This document shows, piece after piece, positions 1 through 9,577 of a stretch of 64,000 nt of DNA; the stretch's first letter is position 1, and each line of letters starts with the position of its first letter. The DNA is taken from assembly GCF_900258035.1 (NCBI RefSeq), contig NZ_OGTP01000005.1:1-64000 (forward strand), written 5' to 3'. The notes below the pieces were generated by a model. The model did no database searches. It was not told the DNA's origin and was given only the letters and a program-made list of their open reading frames with translations. The position numbers and the translations under genes were made by a program. The DNA comes from Caballeronia novacaledonica (lineage in GTDB: Bacteria > Pseudomonadota > Gammaproteobacteria > Burkholderiales > Burkholderiaceae).

Positions 1-77
1 ACGTGTGCCCCAAGGGGCTCAATCCGACCAAGGCGATCGGCAAGATCAAGGAATTGATGGTGCGCCGCGCTGTCTGA
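1..77 (+). CDS. sdhB: Succinate dehydrogenase iron-sulfur subunit, C-terminal end only
   Basis: Only the last 24 codons are inside the window, read in the frame that starts at base 3 and ends with TGA at 75-77. The tail VCPKGLNPTKAIGKIKELMV carries the last cluster-ligand region (CPKGLNP) typical of SdhB, the Fe-S subunit of complex II that passes electrons from FAD to quinone. The following gene is sdhE, which assembles the FAD of the same complex, and gltA comes next, the usual order in beta-proteobacteria. The rest of the sdh operon lies upstream of the window. Confidence 0.85.
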   Translation, partial: VCPKGLNPTKAIGKIKELMVRRAV

Positions 78-78
78 G

Positions 79-372
79 ATGGACTATGTGATGGTCGACA
101 ACCAAGACAACTCGCATCAGTCCGACCCCCTTCGCCGGGCACGCCTTCGGTGGCGCGCGCGGCGCGGCCTGCTGGAAAACGATCTGATCTTCGATCGCTT
201 CTTCAGCCGATATGAGCATGACCTCAGTGACGCCGACGTGGCCGCTTTGACCCGCCTGCTGGAACTGAGCGACAACGAACTGATGGACTTGCTGCTGGCG
301 CGCACGGAGCCGGAAGGCGACCTGGCGACGCCGGATGTGATCCGCTTGCTGGAAGTGCTGCGCACCGTGTGA
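79..372 (+). CDS. sdhE: FAD assembly factor SdhE (succinate dehydrogenase assembly factor 2 family)
   Basis: A 97-residue protein starting one base after the sdhB stop, so translation is very probably coupled. It has the family signature RGxxE at residues 29-33 (RGLLE) followed by the acidic and aromatic stretch NDLIFDRFF, and the usual all-helical small size. In the family this protein helps covalent attachment of FAD to SdhA in the cytoplasm. Two alternative in-frame methionines (residues 1 and 5) are possible; the first is adjacent to the sdhB stop. Confidence 0.93.
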   Translation: MDYVMVDNQDNSHQSDPLRRARLRWRARRGLLENDLIFDRFFSRYEHDLSDADVAALTRLLELSDNELMDLLLARTEPEGDLATPDVIRLLEVLRTV

Positions 373-405
373 TTTCGGCAGGAATTCGCGGAATTTAGCA
401 AAATA

Positions 406-429
406 GGCCTGTTGCAATGCACACAGGCC
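406..429 (+). other. Hairpin between sdhE and gltA
   Basis: GGCCTGT (406-412) and ACAGGCC (423-429) form a 7-bp stem with a 10-base loop. A short T-run lies some 12 bases after the stem, so it is not a classical terminator. It may end or trim the sdh transcript before gltA. Confidence 0.35.
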
Positions 430-441
430 GATCGAACAGTT

Positions 442-471
442 TTGCAGCGCAGCTTCCGTCGTGCAAATTAT
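442..471 (+). promoter_or_regulatory. Candidate gltA promoter
   Basis: TTGCAG at 442-447 and AATTAT at 466-471 are separated by 18 bases, 37 bases before the gltA ATG. Both boxes are imperfect, so this is a weak prediction. A ribosome-binding GAGGAT lies just before the ATG at 509. Confidence 0.3.
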
Positions 472-508
472 CGAAAACCTGTATCCATACTTCGATTGAG
501 GATGTGCT

Positions 509-1810
509 ATGACCCCGTCAGATGTTAAAGCCACGCTATCGTTCAGCGACAATTCGCCGAGCGTCGAAATGCCGATCTACAAGGGCACGATGGGCCCGGA
601 CGTGATCGACATCCGCAAGTTGTACGGTCAGACCGGCAAGTTCACGTATGACCCGGGCTTCATGTCGACGGCGGCGTGCAATTCCGCGATCACGTACATC
701 GACGGCGACAAGGGTGAGCTGCTGTATCGCGGCTACCCGATCGAGCAACTGGCCGTGAACGCCGACTTCCTCGAAACCTGCTATCTGCTGCTGAAGGGCG
801 AACTGCCGAACGACGCGCAGAACAAGGAATTCGTGGACACGGTCACGCGTCACACGATGGTGCACGAGCAGATGCACTTCTTCTTCCGCGGCTTCCGTCG
901 CGACGCGCACCCGATGGCGGTGTTGACGGCTGCGGTCGGCGCGCTGTCGGCGTTCTATCACGACTCGCTGAACATCAACGATCCGCGTCACCGTGAGGTG
1001 TCGGCCATTCGCATGATCGCGAAGCTGCCGACGCTCGTCGCGATGGCATACAAGTTCAGCATCGGCCAGCCGTTCGTGTATCCGAAGAACGAGCTGTCGT
1101 ACAGCGCGAACTTCATGCACATGATGTTCTCGAACCCGTGCGAAGAGTACAAGGTCAACGACGTGCTCGTGCGCGCGCTCGACCGCATCCTGATCCTGCA
1201 CGCGGACCACGAGCAGAACGCGTCGACCTCGACGGTGCGGCTCGCGGGTTCGTCGGGCGCGAATCCGTTCGCGTGTATCGCGGCCGGTATCGCGTGTCTG
1301 TGGGGTCCGGCGCACGGCGGCGCGAACGAAGCCGCGCTGAACATGCTGGAAGAGATCGGCTCGGTCGACCACATCCCCGAGTTCATCAAGCAGGTGAAGG
1401 ACAAGAACTCGGGCGTGAAGCTGATGGGCTTCGGTCACCGCGTGTACAAGAACTACGACCCGCGCGCGAAGCTGATGCGCGAGACGTGCCACGAAGTGCT
1501 GAACGAACTCGGCCTGCACGACGACCCGCTCTTCAAGCTCGCGATGGAACTCGAAAAGATCGCGCTGGAAGACGAATACTTCGTGTCGCGCAAGCTGTAC
1601 CCGAACGTCGATTTCTACTCGGGCATCGTGCAGCGCGCGCTGGGCATCCCGACGTCGATGTTCACGTGTATCTTCGCGATGGCGCGTACGGTCGGCTGGA
1701 TTGCGCAGTGGAACGAGATGATTGCAGATCCGGAGCAGAAGATCGGCCGTCCGCGTCAGTTGTTCATCGGTCAGACGCCGCGTGAAGTGAAGCCGCTGGC
1801 GAAGCGTTAA
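509..1810 (+). CDS. gltA: Citrate synthase
   Basis: 433 residues, the normal length for the hexameric type I enzyme of Gram-negative bacteria. It condenses oxaloacetate and acetyl-CoA to citrate, the entry step of the TCA cycle, in the cytoplasm. Active-site motifs are present: HADHEQN with the oxaloacetate-binding histidine near residue 231, GHRVYK with the catalytic histidine near 310, and NVDFYSG with the catalytic aspartate. The start is supported by GAGGAT seven bases upstream. It follows the sdh operon and is closed by a strong terminator at 1841-1873. Confidence 0.97.
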   Translation: MTPSDVKATLSFSDNSPSVEMPIYKGTMGPDVIDIRKLYGQTGKFTYDPGFMSTAACNSAITYIDGDKGELLYRGYPIEQLAVNADFLETCYLLLKGELPNDAQNKEFVDTVTRHTMVHEQMHFFFRGFRRDAHPMAVLTAAVGALSAFYHDSLNINDPRHREVSAIRMIAKLPTLVAMAYKFSIGQPFVYPKNELSYSANFMHMMFSNPCEEYKVNDVLVRALDRILILHADHEQNASTSTVRLAGSSGANPFACIAAGIACLWGPAHGGANEAALNMLEEIGSVDHIPEFIKQVKDKNSGVKLMGFGHRVYKNYDPRAKLMRETCHEVLNELGLHDDPLFKLAMELEKIALEDEYFVSRKLYPNVDFYSGIVQRALGIPTSMFTCIFAMARTVGWIAQWNEMIADPEQKIGRPRQLFIGQTPREVKPLAKR

Positions 1811-1840
1811 GCTGGATTACGGTTGCAGGTAGTACGTTCG

Positions 1841-1873
1841 AAGGCCCCGGCGGGTGACTGCCGGGGCTTTTTG
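1841..1873 (+). terminator. Rho-independent terminator of gltA
   Basis: GCCCCGGC (1844-1851) pairs with GCCGGGGC (1860-1867) across an 8-base loop and runs straight into TTTTT. Flanking AA/TT pairs extend the stem. It lies 31 bases after the gltA stop and separates gltA from the convergent mazF. Confidence 0.9.
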
Positions 1874-1890
1874 CGTTTTGGTGATCGTTC

Positions 1891-2211
1891 CTAATCCGCG
1901 AACACTTCTCGCAGCGTGAGGAGCGCGCCCGACAGCGCGTTATCCGCAACGGCGCCTTCTTTTCTGACCAGTCGAGCCTTGTCGACCGTGCGAAGCTGAT
2001 CCAGAAGAATGAGCCCCTGCTTCCGCTTGAATAACACCGGAATGCGAAAGGGCGCCGACGTGCCTTTCGACGTCATCGGCGCCACGATGACCGTTCGCAA
2101 ATGGTCGTGCATCTCCGGAGGCGAAACCACGACGCACGGACGCGTCTTCTGTATTTCGCTCCCCAGCGTCGGATCGAGCGCGACGAGCCAGATATCGCCG
2201 CGCGCTACCAT
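1891..2211 (-). CDS. mazF: MazF/PemK-family mRNA interferase toxin
   Basis: 106 residues with the PemK/MazF beta-barrel fold signature: RGDIWLVALDPTLGSE at the N-terminus, then KTRPCVVVSP holding the conserved arginine, and VIVAPMTSK with the conserved threonine/serine. Members cut RNA at short sequences and are held inactive by an AbrB-type antitoxin. Its ATG overlaps the end of mazE by 7 bases, so the two are co-translated. It faces gltA tail-to-tail. It is full length with no key residue missing, so probably functional; the RNA target cannot be read from sequence. Confidence 0.92.
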   Translation of the reverse strand: MVARGDIWLVALDPTLGSEIQKTRPCVVVSPPEMHDHLRTVIVAPMTSKGTSAPFRIPVLFKRKQGLILLDQLRTVDKARLVRKEGAVADNALSGALLTLREVFAD

Positions 2212-2453
2212 TCGAGTTCCGCGTCGTCTTCGTTGGCGAAATCGCCCAGTACGAGCGCATCCTCATTTTTCTTCGCGATCAGCTTGCTGGCTTCGGCCCA
2301 GCCTTCACGCGTGCTGTTTCGCGGCCGACGCAGCACGATCGCGTCACCTTCGACATTCATCTCGACTTCGTTCTCCAGGCCGAGCTGCGTGAGAAACGGC
2401 TTGGGGATCAGGACGCCTTGAGAGTTTCCTATCTTTCGGAGGGTCGCTTTCAT
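2205..2453 (-). CDS. mazE: MazE-type antitoxin, AbrB/SpoVT DNA-binding domain
   Basis: 82 residues from the ATG at 2453. The N-terminal half (KIGNSQGVLIPKPFLTQLGL) is a swapped-hairpin AbrB/MazE DNA-binding domain; the acidic C-terminal tail (residues 50-82) would fill the toxin cleft. It neutralises the adjacent MazF and normally represses the pair. An upstream in-frame ATG at 2465 would add four residues. Longer extensions are unlikely because the promoter (-35 at 2510-2515) sits inside them. Expression is probably autoregulated through the palindrome at 2480-2492. Confidence 0.9.
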   Translation of the reverse strand: MKATLRKIGNSQGVLIPKPFLTQLGLENEVEMNVEGDAIVLRRPRNSTREGWAEASKLIAKKNEDALVLGDFANEDDAELEW

Positions 2454-2479
2454 GAAATCAAACATGAGTGGCTTTACTG

Positions 2480-2492
2480 ATAACAATGTTAT
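2480..2492. promoter_or_regulatory. Palindromic operator overlapping the mazEF -10 box
   Basis: ATAACATTGTTAT is a perfect odd-centred 13-bp palindrome covering most of the -10 box. Its position fits autorepression by MazE or a MazE-MazF complex. No binding data can be inferred from sequence alone. Confidence 0.55.
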
Positions 2493-2515
2493 AACCTCCT
2501 TCGGAATCGTGTCAA
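2488..2515 (-). promoter_or_regulatory. mazEF promoter, near-consensus sigma-70
   Basis: On the minus strand a perfect TTGACA (2510-2515) is followed after 16 bases by TATAAC (2488-2493). The AAGGAGG in the spacer looks like a ribosome site but lies upstream of the expected transcription start. The mazE ATG follows 34 bases after the -10 box. Confidence 0.75.
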
Positions 2516-2748
2516 TGCGCAAGCATTCAGGCGCACACTGAGCGTAAGACGCGATCACACGGCCGACCAGTCGACCGGATGGCATAGCCGGGTACTCCCC
2601 GTCCAGGTACCGACACCACCACCTTAACTATCTGTTTTTACGAGGTTTTTTCTCGGAGCCTAGTATCCACGCCGCGTACGATGGTGGCATAATCGATCGG
2701 ACAAGCTGCATATCCAAATCCCCGCAGTCACATACGAAAGCGCTCACC

Positions 2749-4158
2749 ATGGCACAGACTCTCTACGACAAACTGTGGAACACGCACGTGATCCACACGG
2801 AAGAGGACGGCACCTCGATCCTCTACATCGACCGTCACCTGCTGCATGAAGTGACGAGCCCGCAGGCGTTCGAAGGCCTGAAGCTGGCCGAGCGCCCGGT
2901 GTGGCGCATCAGCGCGAATCTGGCCGTGTCCGATCACAACGTGCCGACGACCGACCGCTCGCACGGCATCGCCGATCCGGTTTCGAAGCTGCAAGTCGAT
3001 ACGCTCGACCAGAACTGCGATAGCTACGGCATCACGCAGTTCAAGATGAACGATCTGCGCCAGGGCATCGTGCACATCATCGGGCCGGAGCAGGGCGCGA
3101 CGCTGCCCGGCATGACCATCGTCTGCGGCGATTCGCACACGTCCACGCACGGCGCGTTCGGCGCGCTCGCGCACGGCATCGGCACGTCGGAAGTGGAACA
3201 CGTGCTCGCCACGCAGACGCTGCTGCAGAAGAAGAGCAAGAACATGCTCGTCAAGGTCGAAGGCGCGCTGCCGCGCGGCTGCACCGCGAAGGACATCGTG
3301 CTGGCGATCATCGGCAAGATCGGCACGGCGGGCGGCACGGGTTACGCGATCGAGTTCGGCGGCTCGACCATCCGCGCATTGACGATGGAAGGCCGCATGA
3401 CCGTCTGCAACATGGCGATCGAAGCAGGCGCGCGCGCCGGCATGGTCGCCGTGGACGATACGACCATCAATTATCTGAAGGACCGTCCGTTCTCGCCGCA
3501 GGGCGTCGAATGGAATCAGGCGGTCGAATACTGGCGCCAGTTCAGGTCGGACGACGGCGCGCAGTTCGATCGCGTCGTCGAATTGAATGCGGCCGAAATC
3601 GTGCCGCAAGTGACGTGGGGCACGTCGCCGGAAATGGTCACGTCGATCGACGGCCGCGTGCCCGATCCCGAGAAGGAAAAGGACCCGGTCAAGCGCGACG
3701 CGATGGAACGCGCGCTGACCTACATGGCATTGCAGCCGAACACGCCGATCGAATCGATCAAGCCGGACAAGATCTTCATCGGCTCGTGCACGAATGCGCG
3801 CATCGAAGACTTGCGCGCGGCCGCGTATGTCGTGAAGTCGCTGGGCAAGCGCGTCGCGTCGAACATTCGTCTCGCGATGGTCGTGCCGGGCTCGGGACTC
3901 GTGAAGGCGCAGGCCGAGCGCGAAGGCCTCGACAAGATCTTCACGAACGCCGGTTTCGAATGGCGCGAGCCGGGCTGCTCGATGTGCCTCGCGATGAACG
4001 CGGACCGGCTGGATGCGGGCGAACGTTGCGCATCGACGTCGAACCGCAACTTCGAGGGCCGTCAGGGCGCGGGCGGTCGCACGCATCTCGTGAGCCCCGC
4101 GATGGCCGCCGCCGCGGCGATCGAAGGCCACTTCGTCGACGTTCGCAAGCTCGCGTGA
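2749..4158 (+). CDS. leuC: 3-isopropylmalate dehydratase large subunit
   Basis: 469 residues, standard for LeuC. With LeuD it isomerises 2- to 3-isopropylmalate in leucine synthesis, using a 4Fe-4S cluster. Cluster ligands are visible as C347 in GSCTNAR and C410 and C413 in the CSMC motif; [12 protein letters not shown] is the aconitase-family signature. It begins a leuC-leuD-leuB operon. The 295 bases between mazE and leuC hold the mazEF promoter and a possible CATAAT -10 box about 60 bases before leuC, but no convincing -35. No ribosome site stronger than GAAAG is seen before the ATG. Confidence 0.97.
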   Translation: MAQTLYDKLWNTHVIHTEEDGTSILYIDRHLLHEVTSPQAFEGLKLAERPVWRISANLAVSDHNVPTTDRSHGIADPVSKLQVDTLDQNCDSYGITQFKMNDLRQGIVHIIGPEQGATLPGMTIVCGDSHTSTHGAFGALAHGIGTSEVEHVLATQTLLQKKSKNMLVKVEGALPRGCTAKDIVLAIIGKIGTAGGTGYAIEFGGSTIRALTMEGRMTVCNMAIEAGARAGMVAVDDTTINYLKDRPFSPQGVEWNQAVEYWRQFRSDDGAQFDRVVELNAAEIVPQVTWGTSPEMVTSIDGRVPDPEKEKDPVKRDAMERALTYMALQPNTPIESIKPDKIFIGSCTNARIEDLRAAAYVVKSLGKRVASNIRLAMVVPGSGLVKAQAEREGLDKIFTNAGFEWREPGCSMCLAMNADRLDAGERCASTSNRNFEGRQGAGGRTHLVSPAMAAAAAIEGHFVDVRKLA

Positions 4159-4182
4159 TCAAACGGGATACAGAGAAAGATC

Positions 4183-4833
4183 ATGGAAAAATTCATTGTG
4201 CATAGCGGCCTCGTCGCGCCGCTCGATCGCGACAACGTCGATACGGACGCGATCATCCCGAAGCAGTTTCTGAAGTCGATCAAGCGCACCGGTTTCGGCC
4301 CGAACGCGTTCGACGAATGGCGTTATCTCGATGTCGGCCAGCCCGGCCAGGACAACGGCAAGCGTCCGCTCAATCCGGACTTCGTGCTGAATCAGCCGCG
4401 TTATCAGGGCGCGTCGATCCTGCTCACACGCAAGAACTTCGGCTGCGGCAGCTCACGCGAGCACGCGCCGTGGGCGCTGGATCAGTATGGCTTTCGCGCG
4501 ATCATCGCGCCGAGCTTCGCGGACATCTTCTATAACAACTGCTTCAAGAACGGCCTGTTGCCGGTCGTGCTGACCGAGCAGCAGGTCGACAAGCTGTTCA
4601 ACGAGACCTATGCGTTCGTCGGCTTTCAGTTGACGATCGATCTCGAAGCGCAAGTCGTGCGCACCGGCGACGGCACCGAGTACGCGTTCGAGGTGCCCGG
4701 CTTTCGCAAGTACTGCCTGCTGAACGGCTTCGATGACATCGGTCTCACGCTGCGTCATGCGGACAAGATCAAGCAATACGAAGCCGAGCGCCTAACGAAG
4801 CAGCCGTGGCTGAATAACCGGCTCGTTGGATAA
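4183..4833 (+). CDS. leuD: 3-isopropylmalate dehydratase small subunit
   Basis: 216 residues, the usual size. It supplies the swivel domain that completes the LeuC active site. The conserved [15 protein letters not shown] motif, which contacts substrate, is intact near residues 85-99. It starts 24 bases after leuC, with GAGAAAG before the ATG, and leuB follows 29 bases later, so the three are one transcript. Confidence 0.97.
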   Translation: MEKFIVHSGLVAPLDRDNVDTDAIIPKQFLKSIKRTGFGPNAFDEWRYLDVGQPGQDNGKRPLNPDFVLNQPRYQGASILLTRKNFGCGSSREHAPWALDQYGFRAIIAPSFADIFYNNCFKNGLLPVVLTEQQVDKLFNETYAFVGFQLTIDLEAQVVRTGDGTEYAFEVPGFRKYCLLNGFDDIGLTLRHADKIKQYEAERLTKQPWLNNRLVG

Positions 4834-4862
4834 ATCGAAACGCGATCAAGAAGGAAGAGACG

Positions 4863-5930
4863 ATGAAAATCGCAGTATTGCCCGGCGACGGGATCGGTCC
4901 GGAAATCATGGCCGAAGCGGTCAAGGTGCTGAACGCGCTCGGCGAAAAGTTCGAACTGGAAGAAGCGCCGGTCGGCGGCGCGGGCTACGAGGCGAAGGGC
5001 CATCCGCTGCCCGACTCCACGCTGGCGCTCGCGAAGGACGCCGACGCGATCCTGTTCGGCGCGGTCGGTGACTGGAAGTACGACAAGCTCGAACGCGCGC
5101 TGCGTCCCGAACAGGCGATTCTCGGTCTGCGCAAGCATCTGCAACTCTTTGCGAACTTCCGTCCGGCGATCTGCTATCCGCAACTGACGGGCGCGTCGTC
5201 GTTGAAGCCGGAGATCGTGTCGGGCCTCGACATTCTGATCGTGCGCGAGCTGAACGGCGACATCTATTTCGGCGCGCCGCGCGGCCTGCGCGACGCCCCG
5301 GACGGCCCGTTCGCCGGCGCGAAGGAAGGCTTCGACACGATGCGCTATTCCGAGCCCGAAGTGCGCCGCATCGCGCACGTCGCGTTTCAGGCCGCGCAGA
5401 AGCGCCAGAAGAAGCTGACGAGCGTCGACAAGGCCAACGTGCTGGAAACGTCGCAACTGTGGCGCGACACGATGATCGACGTCGCTCGCGAATATTCGGA
5501 CGTTGAGTTGTCGCACATGTACGTCGACAATGCCGCGATGCAGCTCGTGAAAGCGCCCAAGGCGTTCGACGTCGTCGTGACCGGCAACATGTTCGGCGAC
5601 ATTCTCTCCGACGAAGCCGCGATGCTGACCGGCTCCATCGGCATGTTGCCGTCGGCGTCGCTCGACAAGAACAACAAGGGCCTGTACGAGCCCTCGCACG
5701 GCTCGGCGCCGGACATCGCGGGCAAGGGCGTCGCCAATCCGCTCGCGACCATCCTCTCGGCCGCAATGATGCTGCGCTACTCGCTCGGCCTGACTGCGCA
5801 GGCGGAGCGCATCGAAAGCGCGGTGAAGAAGGTGCTGGAGCAGGGCTACCGCACCGGCGATATCGCGACGCAAGACGGCAAGGTCGTGGGCACGAAGGAA
5901 ATGGGCGATGCGGTGCTGAAGGCGCTGTAA
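4863..5930 (+). CDS. leuB: 3-isopropylmalate dehydrogenase
   Basis: 355 residues. It oxidises and decarboxylates 3-isopropylmalate with NAD+ to give 2-ketoisocaproate, the precursor of leucine. Visible motifs are GDGIGPEI at the N-terminus, the metal- and substrate-binding region [16 protein letters not shown], and [17 protein letters not shown] at the NAD site. A good ribosome site (GAAGGAAGAG) precedes the ATG. It ends the leu operon, which is closed by the hairpin at 5941-5978. Confidence 0.97.
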   Translation: MKIAVLPGDGIGPEIMAEAVKVLNALGEKFELEEAPVGGAGYEAKGHPLPDSTLALAKDADAILFGAVGDWKYDKLERALRPEQAILGLRKHLQLFANFRPAICYPQLTGASSLKPEIVSGLDILIVRELNGDIYFGAPRGLRDAPDGPFAGAKEGFDTMRYSEPEVRRIAHVAFQAAQKRQKKLTSVDKANVLETSQLWRDTMIDVAREYSDVELSHMYVDNAAMQLVKAPKAFDVVVTGNMFGDILSDEAAMLTGSIGMLPSASLDKNNKGLYEPSHGSAPDIAGKGVANPLATILSAAMMLRYSLGLTAQAERIESAVKKVLEQGYRTGDIATQDGKVVGTKEMGDAVLKAL

Positions 5931-5936
5931 TTGCCG

Positions 5937-5986
5937 AAAAGACGATCGGCGGTTGCGGGCAAAAGAGCGCCGATCGTCTCGTTTTA
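5937..5986 (+). terminator. Terminator after leuCDB
   Basis: GACGATCGGCG (5941-5951) and CGCCGATCGTC (5968-5978) form a perfect 11-bp stem with a 16-base loop. It is preceded by AAAA and followed by TCGTTTT, so it could act in either direction. It starts 10 bases after the leuB stop. Confidence 0.8.
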
Positions 5987-6075
5987 CCGATGTTCACGCA
6001 CAATCCGCACGATTTTCATACGCGTGCCACGCGCGCGTGACGAAAACATCGGGTTATCGTGTATATTCTTTGGTC

Positions 6076-6231
6076 ATGGCGAAGAACTCTCAATTCTCTC
6101 TGGTTTCCATCGGACGCGGCTCGTTTGCCGCCGTGACGGAACTCGCCATCGGCACGCGCATCGCCACCATTATTGGCGGCGTCAAAACGCGCATTACGAA
6201 AACCTCCATCAAAGCGATCACGATTCGCTGA
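6076..6231 (+). CDS. Possible 51-residue small protein upstream of asd
   Basis: An ATG-led 51-codon ORF rich in Ile, Thr, Ala and Arg, with a repetitive tail in which I, T, K and R alternate (residues 28-51). No domain is recognised and no clear ribosome site precedes the ATG. An AT-rich GTATATT just upstream could be part of a promoter. It lies in the 383-base leuB-asd gap, after the leu terminator and before the hairpin at 6253-6291. It could be a real small protein, a regulatory leader for asd, or chance. Confidence is low. Confidence 0.35.
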   Translation: MAKNSQFSLVSIGRGSFAAVTELAIGTRIATIIGGVKTRITKTSIKAITIR

Positions 6232-6252
6232 TCGTCCCTCGTGTCCGAGCGT

Positions 6253-6291
6253 CTTCCCCGCGCGGCCACGCCGGGTAAAGATGCGGGGAAG
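6253..6291 (+). other. Hairpin in the asd 5' leader
   Basis: CTTCCCCGC (6253-6261) pairs with GCGGGGAAG (6283-6291). The 21-base loop can itself form a small CGGC/GCCG stem. It ends 22 bases before the asd ATG and has no T-run, so it is more likely an RNA structure affecting asd translation than a terminator. Confidence 0.45.
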
Positions 6292-6313
6292 CTTTCACAG
6301 TCAAGGGTTAGTC

Positions 6314-7435
6314 ATGAACGTAGGTCTCGTTGGTTGGCGCGGTATGGTCGGCAGCGTCCTGATGCAACGCATGCAGCAGGAAGGCGATTTCGACTTGATC
6401 GAACCGGTGTTTTTCAGCACCAGCAATGCGGGCGGCAACGCGCCGTCGTTCGCCAAAAACGAGACGAAGCTCAAAGACGCGACGAGCATCGACGACCTGA
6501 AGAAGTGCGACGCCATCATCACGTGCCAGGGCGGCGACTACACCAACGAGGTGTATCCGAAGCTGCGCGCGGCGGGCTGGAAAGGTTACTGGATCGACGC
6601 GGCCTCGGCGCTGCGCATGAAGGACGACGCGGTCATCATCCTCGATCCGGTCAATCTGAACGTCATCAAGGATTCGCTCGTGAAGGGCGGGCGTGACTTC
6701 ATCGGCGGCAACTGCACGGTCAGCCTCATGCTGATGGCGCTCGGCGGGCTGTTCCGCGAGAACCTCGTCGAATGGACGACCGCGATGACGTATCAGGCCG
6801 CCTCGGGCGCGGGCGCGCAGAACATGCGCGAACTGCTCCAGCAGATGGGCGTGCTCTACGGTTCCGCGAAGGAAGATCTGGCCGATCCGTCTTCGGCCAT
6901 TCTCGACATCGACCGTCGCGTGCTCGCCGCGATGAACGGCGAGCGCATGCCCGTCGACAACTTCGGCGCGCCGCTCGCGGGCTCGCTGATTCCGTGGATC
7001 GACAAGGATCTCGGCAACGGCATGTCGAAGGAAGAATGGAAGGGCGGCGCCGAAACCAACAAGATTCTCGGCAAGCCGGCCGTGGGCACGCCGGGCTCGA
7101 TTCCCGTCGACGGTCTGTGCGTGCGGATTGGCGCGATGCGCTGCCACTCGCAGGCGCTGACCATCAAACTCACGAAGGATGTGCCGCTGGACGAAGTGCA
7201 CGGCATCCTCGCGTCGGCGAACGACTGGGTGAAGGTCGTGCCGAACGAGCGCGAAGCATCGATTCGCGATCTGTCGCCGGCCGTCGTGACGGGCACGCTG
7301 ACGGTGCCGGTCGGTCGTCTGCGCAAGCTGGCGATGGGCGGCGAGTATCTGTCGGCATTCACGGTCGGCGACCAATTGTTGTGGGGCGCGGCCGAACCGC
7401 TGCGTCGGATGCTGCGCATTCTGCTCGACAAGTAA
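6314..7435 (+). CDS. asd: Aspartate-semialdehyde dehydrogenase
   Basis: 373 residues. It reduces L-aspartyl phosphate to the semialdehyde, the branch point for lysine/diaminopimelate, threonine and methionine. The Rossmann glycine motif (VGWRGMVGS) is at residues 5-13 and the catalytic cysteine is C134 in GGNCTVSLM, matching the Gram-negative type. The start at 6314 is chosen because homology begins at [10 protein letters not shown]; an upstream in-frame extension from 6173 would read through the leader hairpin. A perfect terminator follows at 7472. Confidence 0.96.
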   Translation: MNVGLVGWRGMVGSVLMQRMQQEGDFDLIEPVFFSTSNAGGNAPSFAKNETKLKDATSIDDLKKCDAIITCQGGDYTNEVYPKLRAAGWKGYWIDAASALRMKDDAVIILDPVNLNVIKDSLVKGGRDFIGGNCTVSLMLMALGGLFRENLVEWTTAMTYQAASGAGAQNMRELLQQMGVLYGSAKEDLADPSSAILDIDRRVLAAMNGERMPVDNFGAPLAGSLIPWIDKDLGNGMSKEEWKGGAETNKILGKPAVGTPGSIPVDGLCVRIGAMRCHSQALTIKLTKDVPLDEVHGILASANDWVKVVPNEREASIRDLSPAVVTGTLTVPVGRLRKLAMGGEYLSAFTVGDQLLWGAAEPLRRMLRILLDK

Positions 7436-7471
7436 AGTAAACTACGCGGCTGGAAGCGCGTGCCAAACTCG

Positions 7472-7507
7472 AAAGCGTCGCGGTTCTCGCGACGCTTTTG
7501 TCGTTTT
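7472..7507 (+). terminator. Rho-independent terminator of asd
   Basis: AAAGCGTCGCG (7472-7482) and CGCGACGCTTT (7488-7498) form a perfect 11-bp stem with a 5-base loop, followed by TGTCGTTTTTG. It lies 37 bases after the asd stop. Confidence 0.92.
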
Positions 7508-7578
7508 TGTGCAGCTTTATTGCAGAACTGGGTCTGTTGAACGGTTTTGCGCCAATTTTTGCCGTACCCGGAGCCTCA

Positions 7579-9576
7579 ATGATCCATCGACCACGCCGGT
7601 CTCTTCTTTCGTCATCGCGTGCGGCGTGCGCCGCGGCTACTTTCGCGGCATGCGCGATGTTCTGGGCGAATCCCGGCGATGCGCTCGCCCAGGCGAGCGG
7701 CGCCGCCCCCGCCGTGACGGGGCAGACGTACGCGGTCAAGCCGGGCCAGTCGCTGAACGACGTCGTCAGCGAGATCACCGGATCGAAAGACCGTGACGTT
7801 CGCGCCAAGGCGGCGCGCGCGCTGTTCGACGCCAATCCGAACGCGTTTGGAAATCACGATATCAACAAGCTGAAGCTCGGCGCGGTGCTGAATGTGCCTG
7901 CCGAATTGAGCGGTGCGGCGGCGTCGGGCGCTGCTTCGGCGCCCGAGACGCAGCAGAACGCGCCCGCCGAGACGCCTCCGCCGGCGTCCGAGAGCGCGGA
8001 CACGATGGCATCGGCGACGCCGCCCGCTTCGGCCGTCGAGCCGCAGGCCAGCGCAACGACGGCGCAGGAGCCGGCGGCGTCCGAGCCCGCATCGGCGGCG
8101 ATCGCCATGCCCGCCAGCGAACCTGCGCAGGTGGCGTCAACGCCCGCTAGCGGCAGCGGAAGCAAGGGCAGCGGCGTGACGGCGGCGACCATCGGCCTCT
8201 CGCCGATCGTCATCGCCATCGTGATCGCGGCGGTCGCATTCCTGCTGCTCAGAGTGCGTCGCGGCAAGAAGCGGCGCGTTGCAGCAAGCAACGAGGACGT
8301 CGATCGCACGCCGCAGGCGTTTTCGAGTCCGGACGAAGCCCAATCCGACGCCGCCGCACGCAACGGCGCGGCGAGCAATGCGTCCGATCGCACGGGACTG
8401 GCTGCGGCCGCCGCGAGCATCGGCGAAGCGGACGCAACTCAGGCGCCCGCCGTCCCGTCCGACGATGAACTCCCGCCGACGACCGAGGCGACCAGAGCGC
8501 CCGTCGAGGCGGACCGCGCTGCGCAAGAGGCGCCGTTCGTCCCGGCGGCGCCGGCGGCCCGTCATTCTGATTTCGTGCCACCGCAAGGCGCAGCCGAAAC
8601 CCGCGACCAGCACGAGCAGCATGCGCGCGAGATCGCGGCGGGCGAGGCGGCGCGTCGCGAAGCCGAGAAATGGGAAGCCGAGGAGCGTGAAGCCGCCGCG
8701 CGCCAGGCCGCCATGCGGGAAGCTGAAGAGCGTGAGACTCGCGCCCGCGAAGCCGCCGCGCGGGAAGCGCTCACACGCGGGCCGGCCGATCACCCATCCG
8801 GGCAACAAGAGGACGAGCTGCGTCAAGTGACCGAGCGCGAAGAACAGGCGCGCGAGGCAGCCGCCCGCGAGATCATCTCGCGCGAGGCCGAGTTGCGCGA
8901 GTTGCAGGCGCGTGCCGCCGAAGAGCAGGCCGCCGAGCAACGCGCCGCCGAGCAGCGCGACATCGAAGAGCAGGCGGCGCGCGAAGCCGAAAAATCCGGT
9001 ATCGCGCCGGACGAAGAGCCGGTGCTTGCGCATCGTTTTCCGATGCCCAAGTTCCCTCAGGACGCGATTCAGGCAATGGGCTCGCTCGACATGGAACTGC
9101 CGCCGCGCATGGAACTGACGCTCAAGCAGCCAGAAGCGCCGGAGCCTGTGATCGAGACGGCGTCGCCGGACGCCGGCACGCAGCCGATCGAGCGGGCGCC
9201 GTTCGTTCCGCAGCCCGTCGCGCTGACGGATTCGCCGCCGCAGACGCAATCGCAAGCTCAGTCGGTCGCCTCGCAAATGGAAGCGGGCACGGCTGGCGCG
9301 GCCTCGGTTGCCGGTCTTGGCGCGACGAAGTTCGGGCCGCTGAGCCTCGATTTCGAACTCGGGAACGCATCGAGCGCGACCGAGCAACTGCCTCCGCTGA
9401 CGTCCGCGCAACTTGCGACGATCGCGCGCAATAAGCTCGAATTGGCCGCTGAATACATCGAATTGGGCGATCTTTCCGGTGCGCGCACGCTGTTGCAGGA
9501 AGTGATCGAATCGAACGATCCCGCGACGCGTCAGCAGGCCGCGACGCTCTTGTCGACGCTCGCTCCGCATTCCTGA
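7579..9576 (+). CDS. fimV: FimV-like pilus-assembly / polarity protein
   Basis: 665 residues from the ATG at 7579. A signal peptide ending near ALAQA (residues 36-40) leads to a periplasmic LysM-like domain (roughly 48-100, [17 protein letters not shown]). Then comes an Ala/Pro/Ser-rich linker, one membrane segment (about 203-228), and a basic stop-transfer [10 protein letters not shown] long E/R/A-rich coiled coil (about 338-475) and the short C-terminal FimV domain (about 613-665, [21 protein letters not shown]) follow. FimV proteins bind peptidoglycan and organise type IV pili or polar factors. The place between asd and truA is the conserved one. The low-complexity middle makes its length variable among relatives. 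Confidence 0.85.
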   Translation: MIHRPRRSLLSSSRAACAAATFAACAMFWANPGDALAQASGAAPAVTGQTYAVKPGQSLNDVVSEITGSKDRDVRAKAARALFDANPNAFGNHDINKLKLGAVLNVPAELSGAAASGAASAPETQQNAPAETPPPASESADTMASATPPASAVEPQASATTAQEPAASEPASAAIAMPASEPAQVASTPASGSGSKGSGVTAATIGLSPIVIAIVIAAVAFLLLRVRRGKKRRVAASNEDVDRTPQAFSSPDEAQSDAAARNGAASNASDRTGLAAAAASIGEADATQAPAVPSDDELPPTTEATRAPVEADRAAQEAPFVPAAPAARHSDFVPPQGAAETRDQHEQHAREIAAGEAARREAEKWEAEEREAAARQAAMREAEERETRAREAAAREALTRGPADHPSGQQEDELRQVTEREEQAREAAAREIISREAELRELQARAAEEQAAEQRAAEQRDIEEQAAREAEKSGIAPDEEPVLAHRFPMPKFPQDAIQAMGSLDMELPPRMELTLKQPEAPEPVIETASPDAGTQPIERAPFVPQPVALTDSPPQTQSQAQSVASQMEAGTAGAASVAGLGATKFGPLSLDFELGNASSATEQLPPLTSAQLATIARNKLELAAEYIELGDLSGARTLLQEVIESNDPATRQQAATLLSTLAPHS

Positions 9577-9577
9577 G

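Noticed and set aside
2494-2500. AAGGAGG as the mazE ribosome site with a TTG start
   Set aside because: It lies between the -35 and -10 boxes of a near-consensus promoter, so it would not be in the mRNA.
2728-4131. Open frame of 467 codons antisense to leuC
   Set aside because: Arg/His-rich product, no ribosome site, opposite a certain gene.
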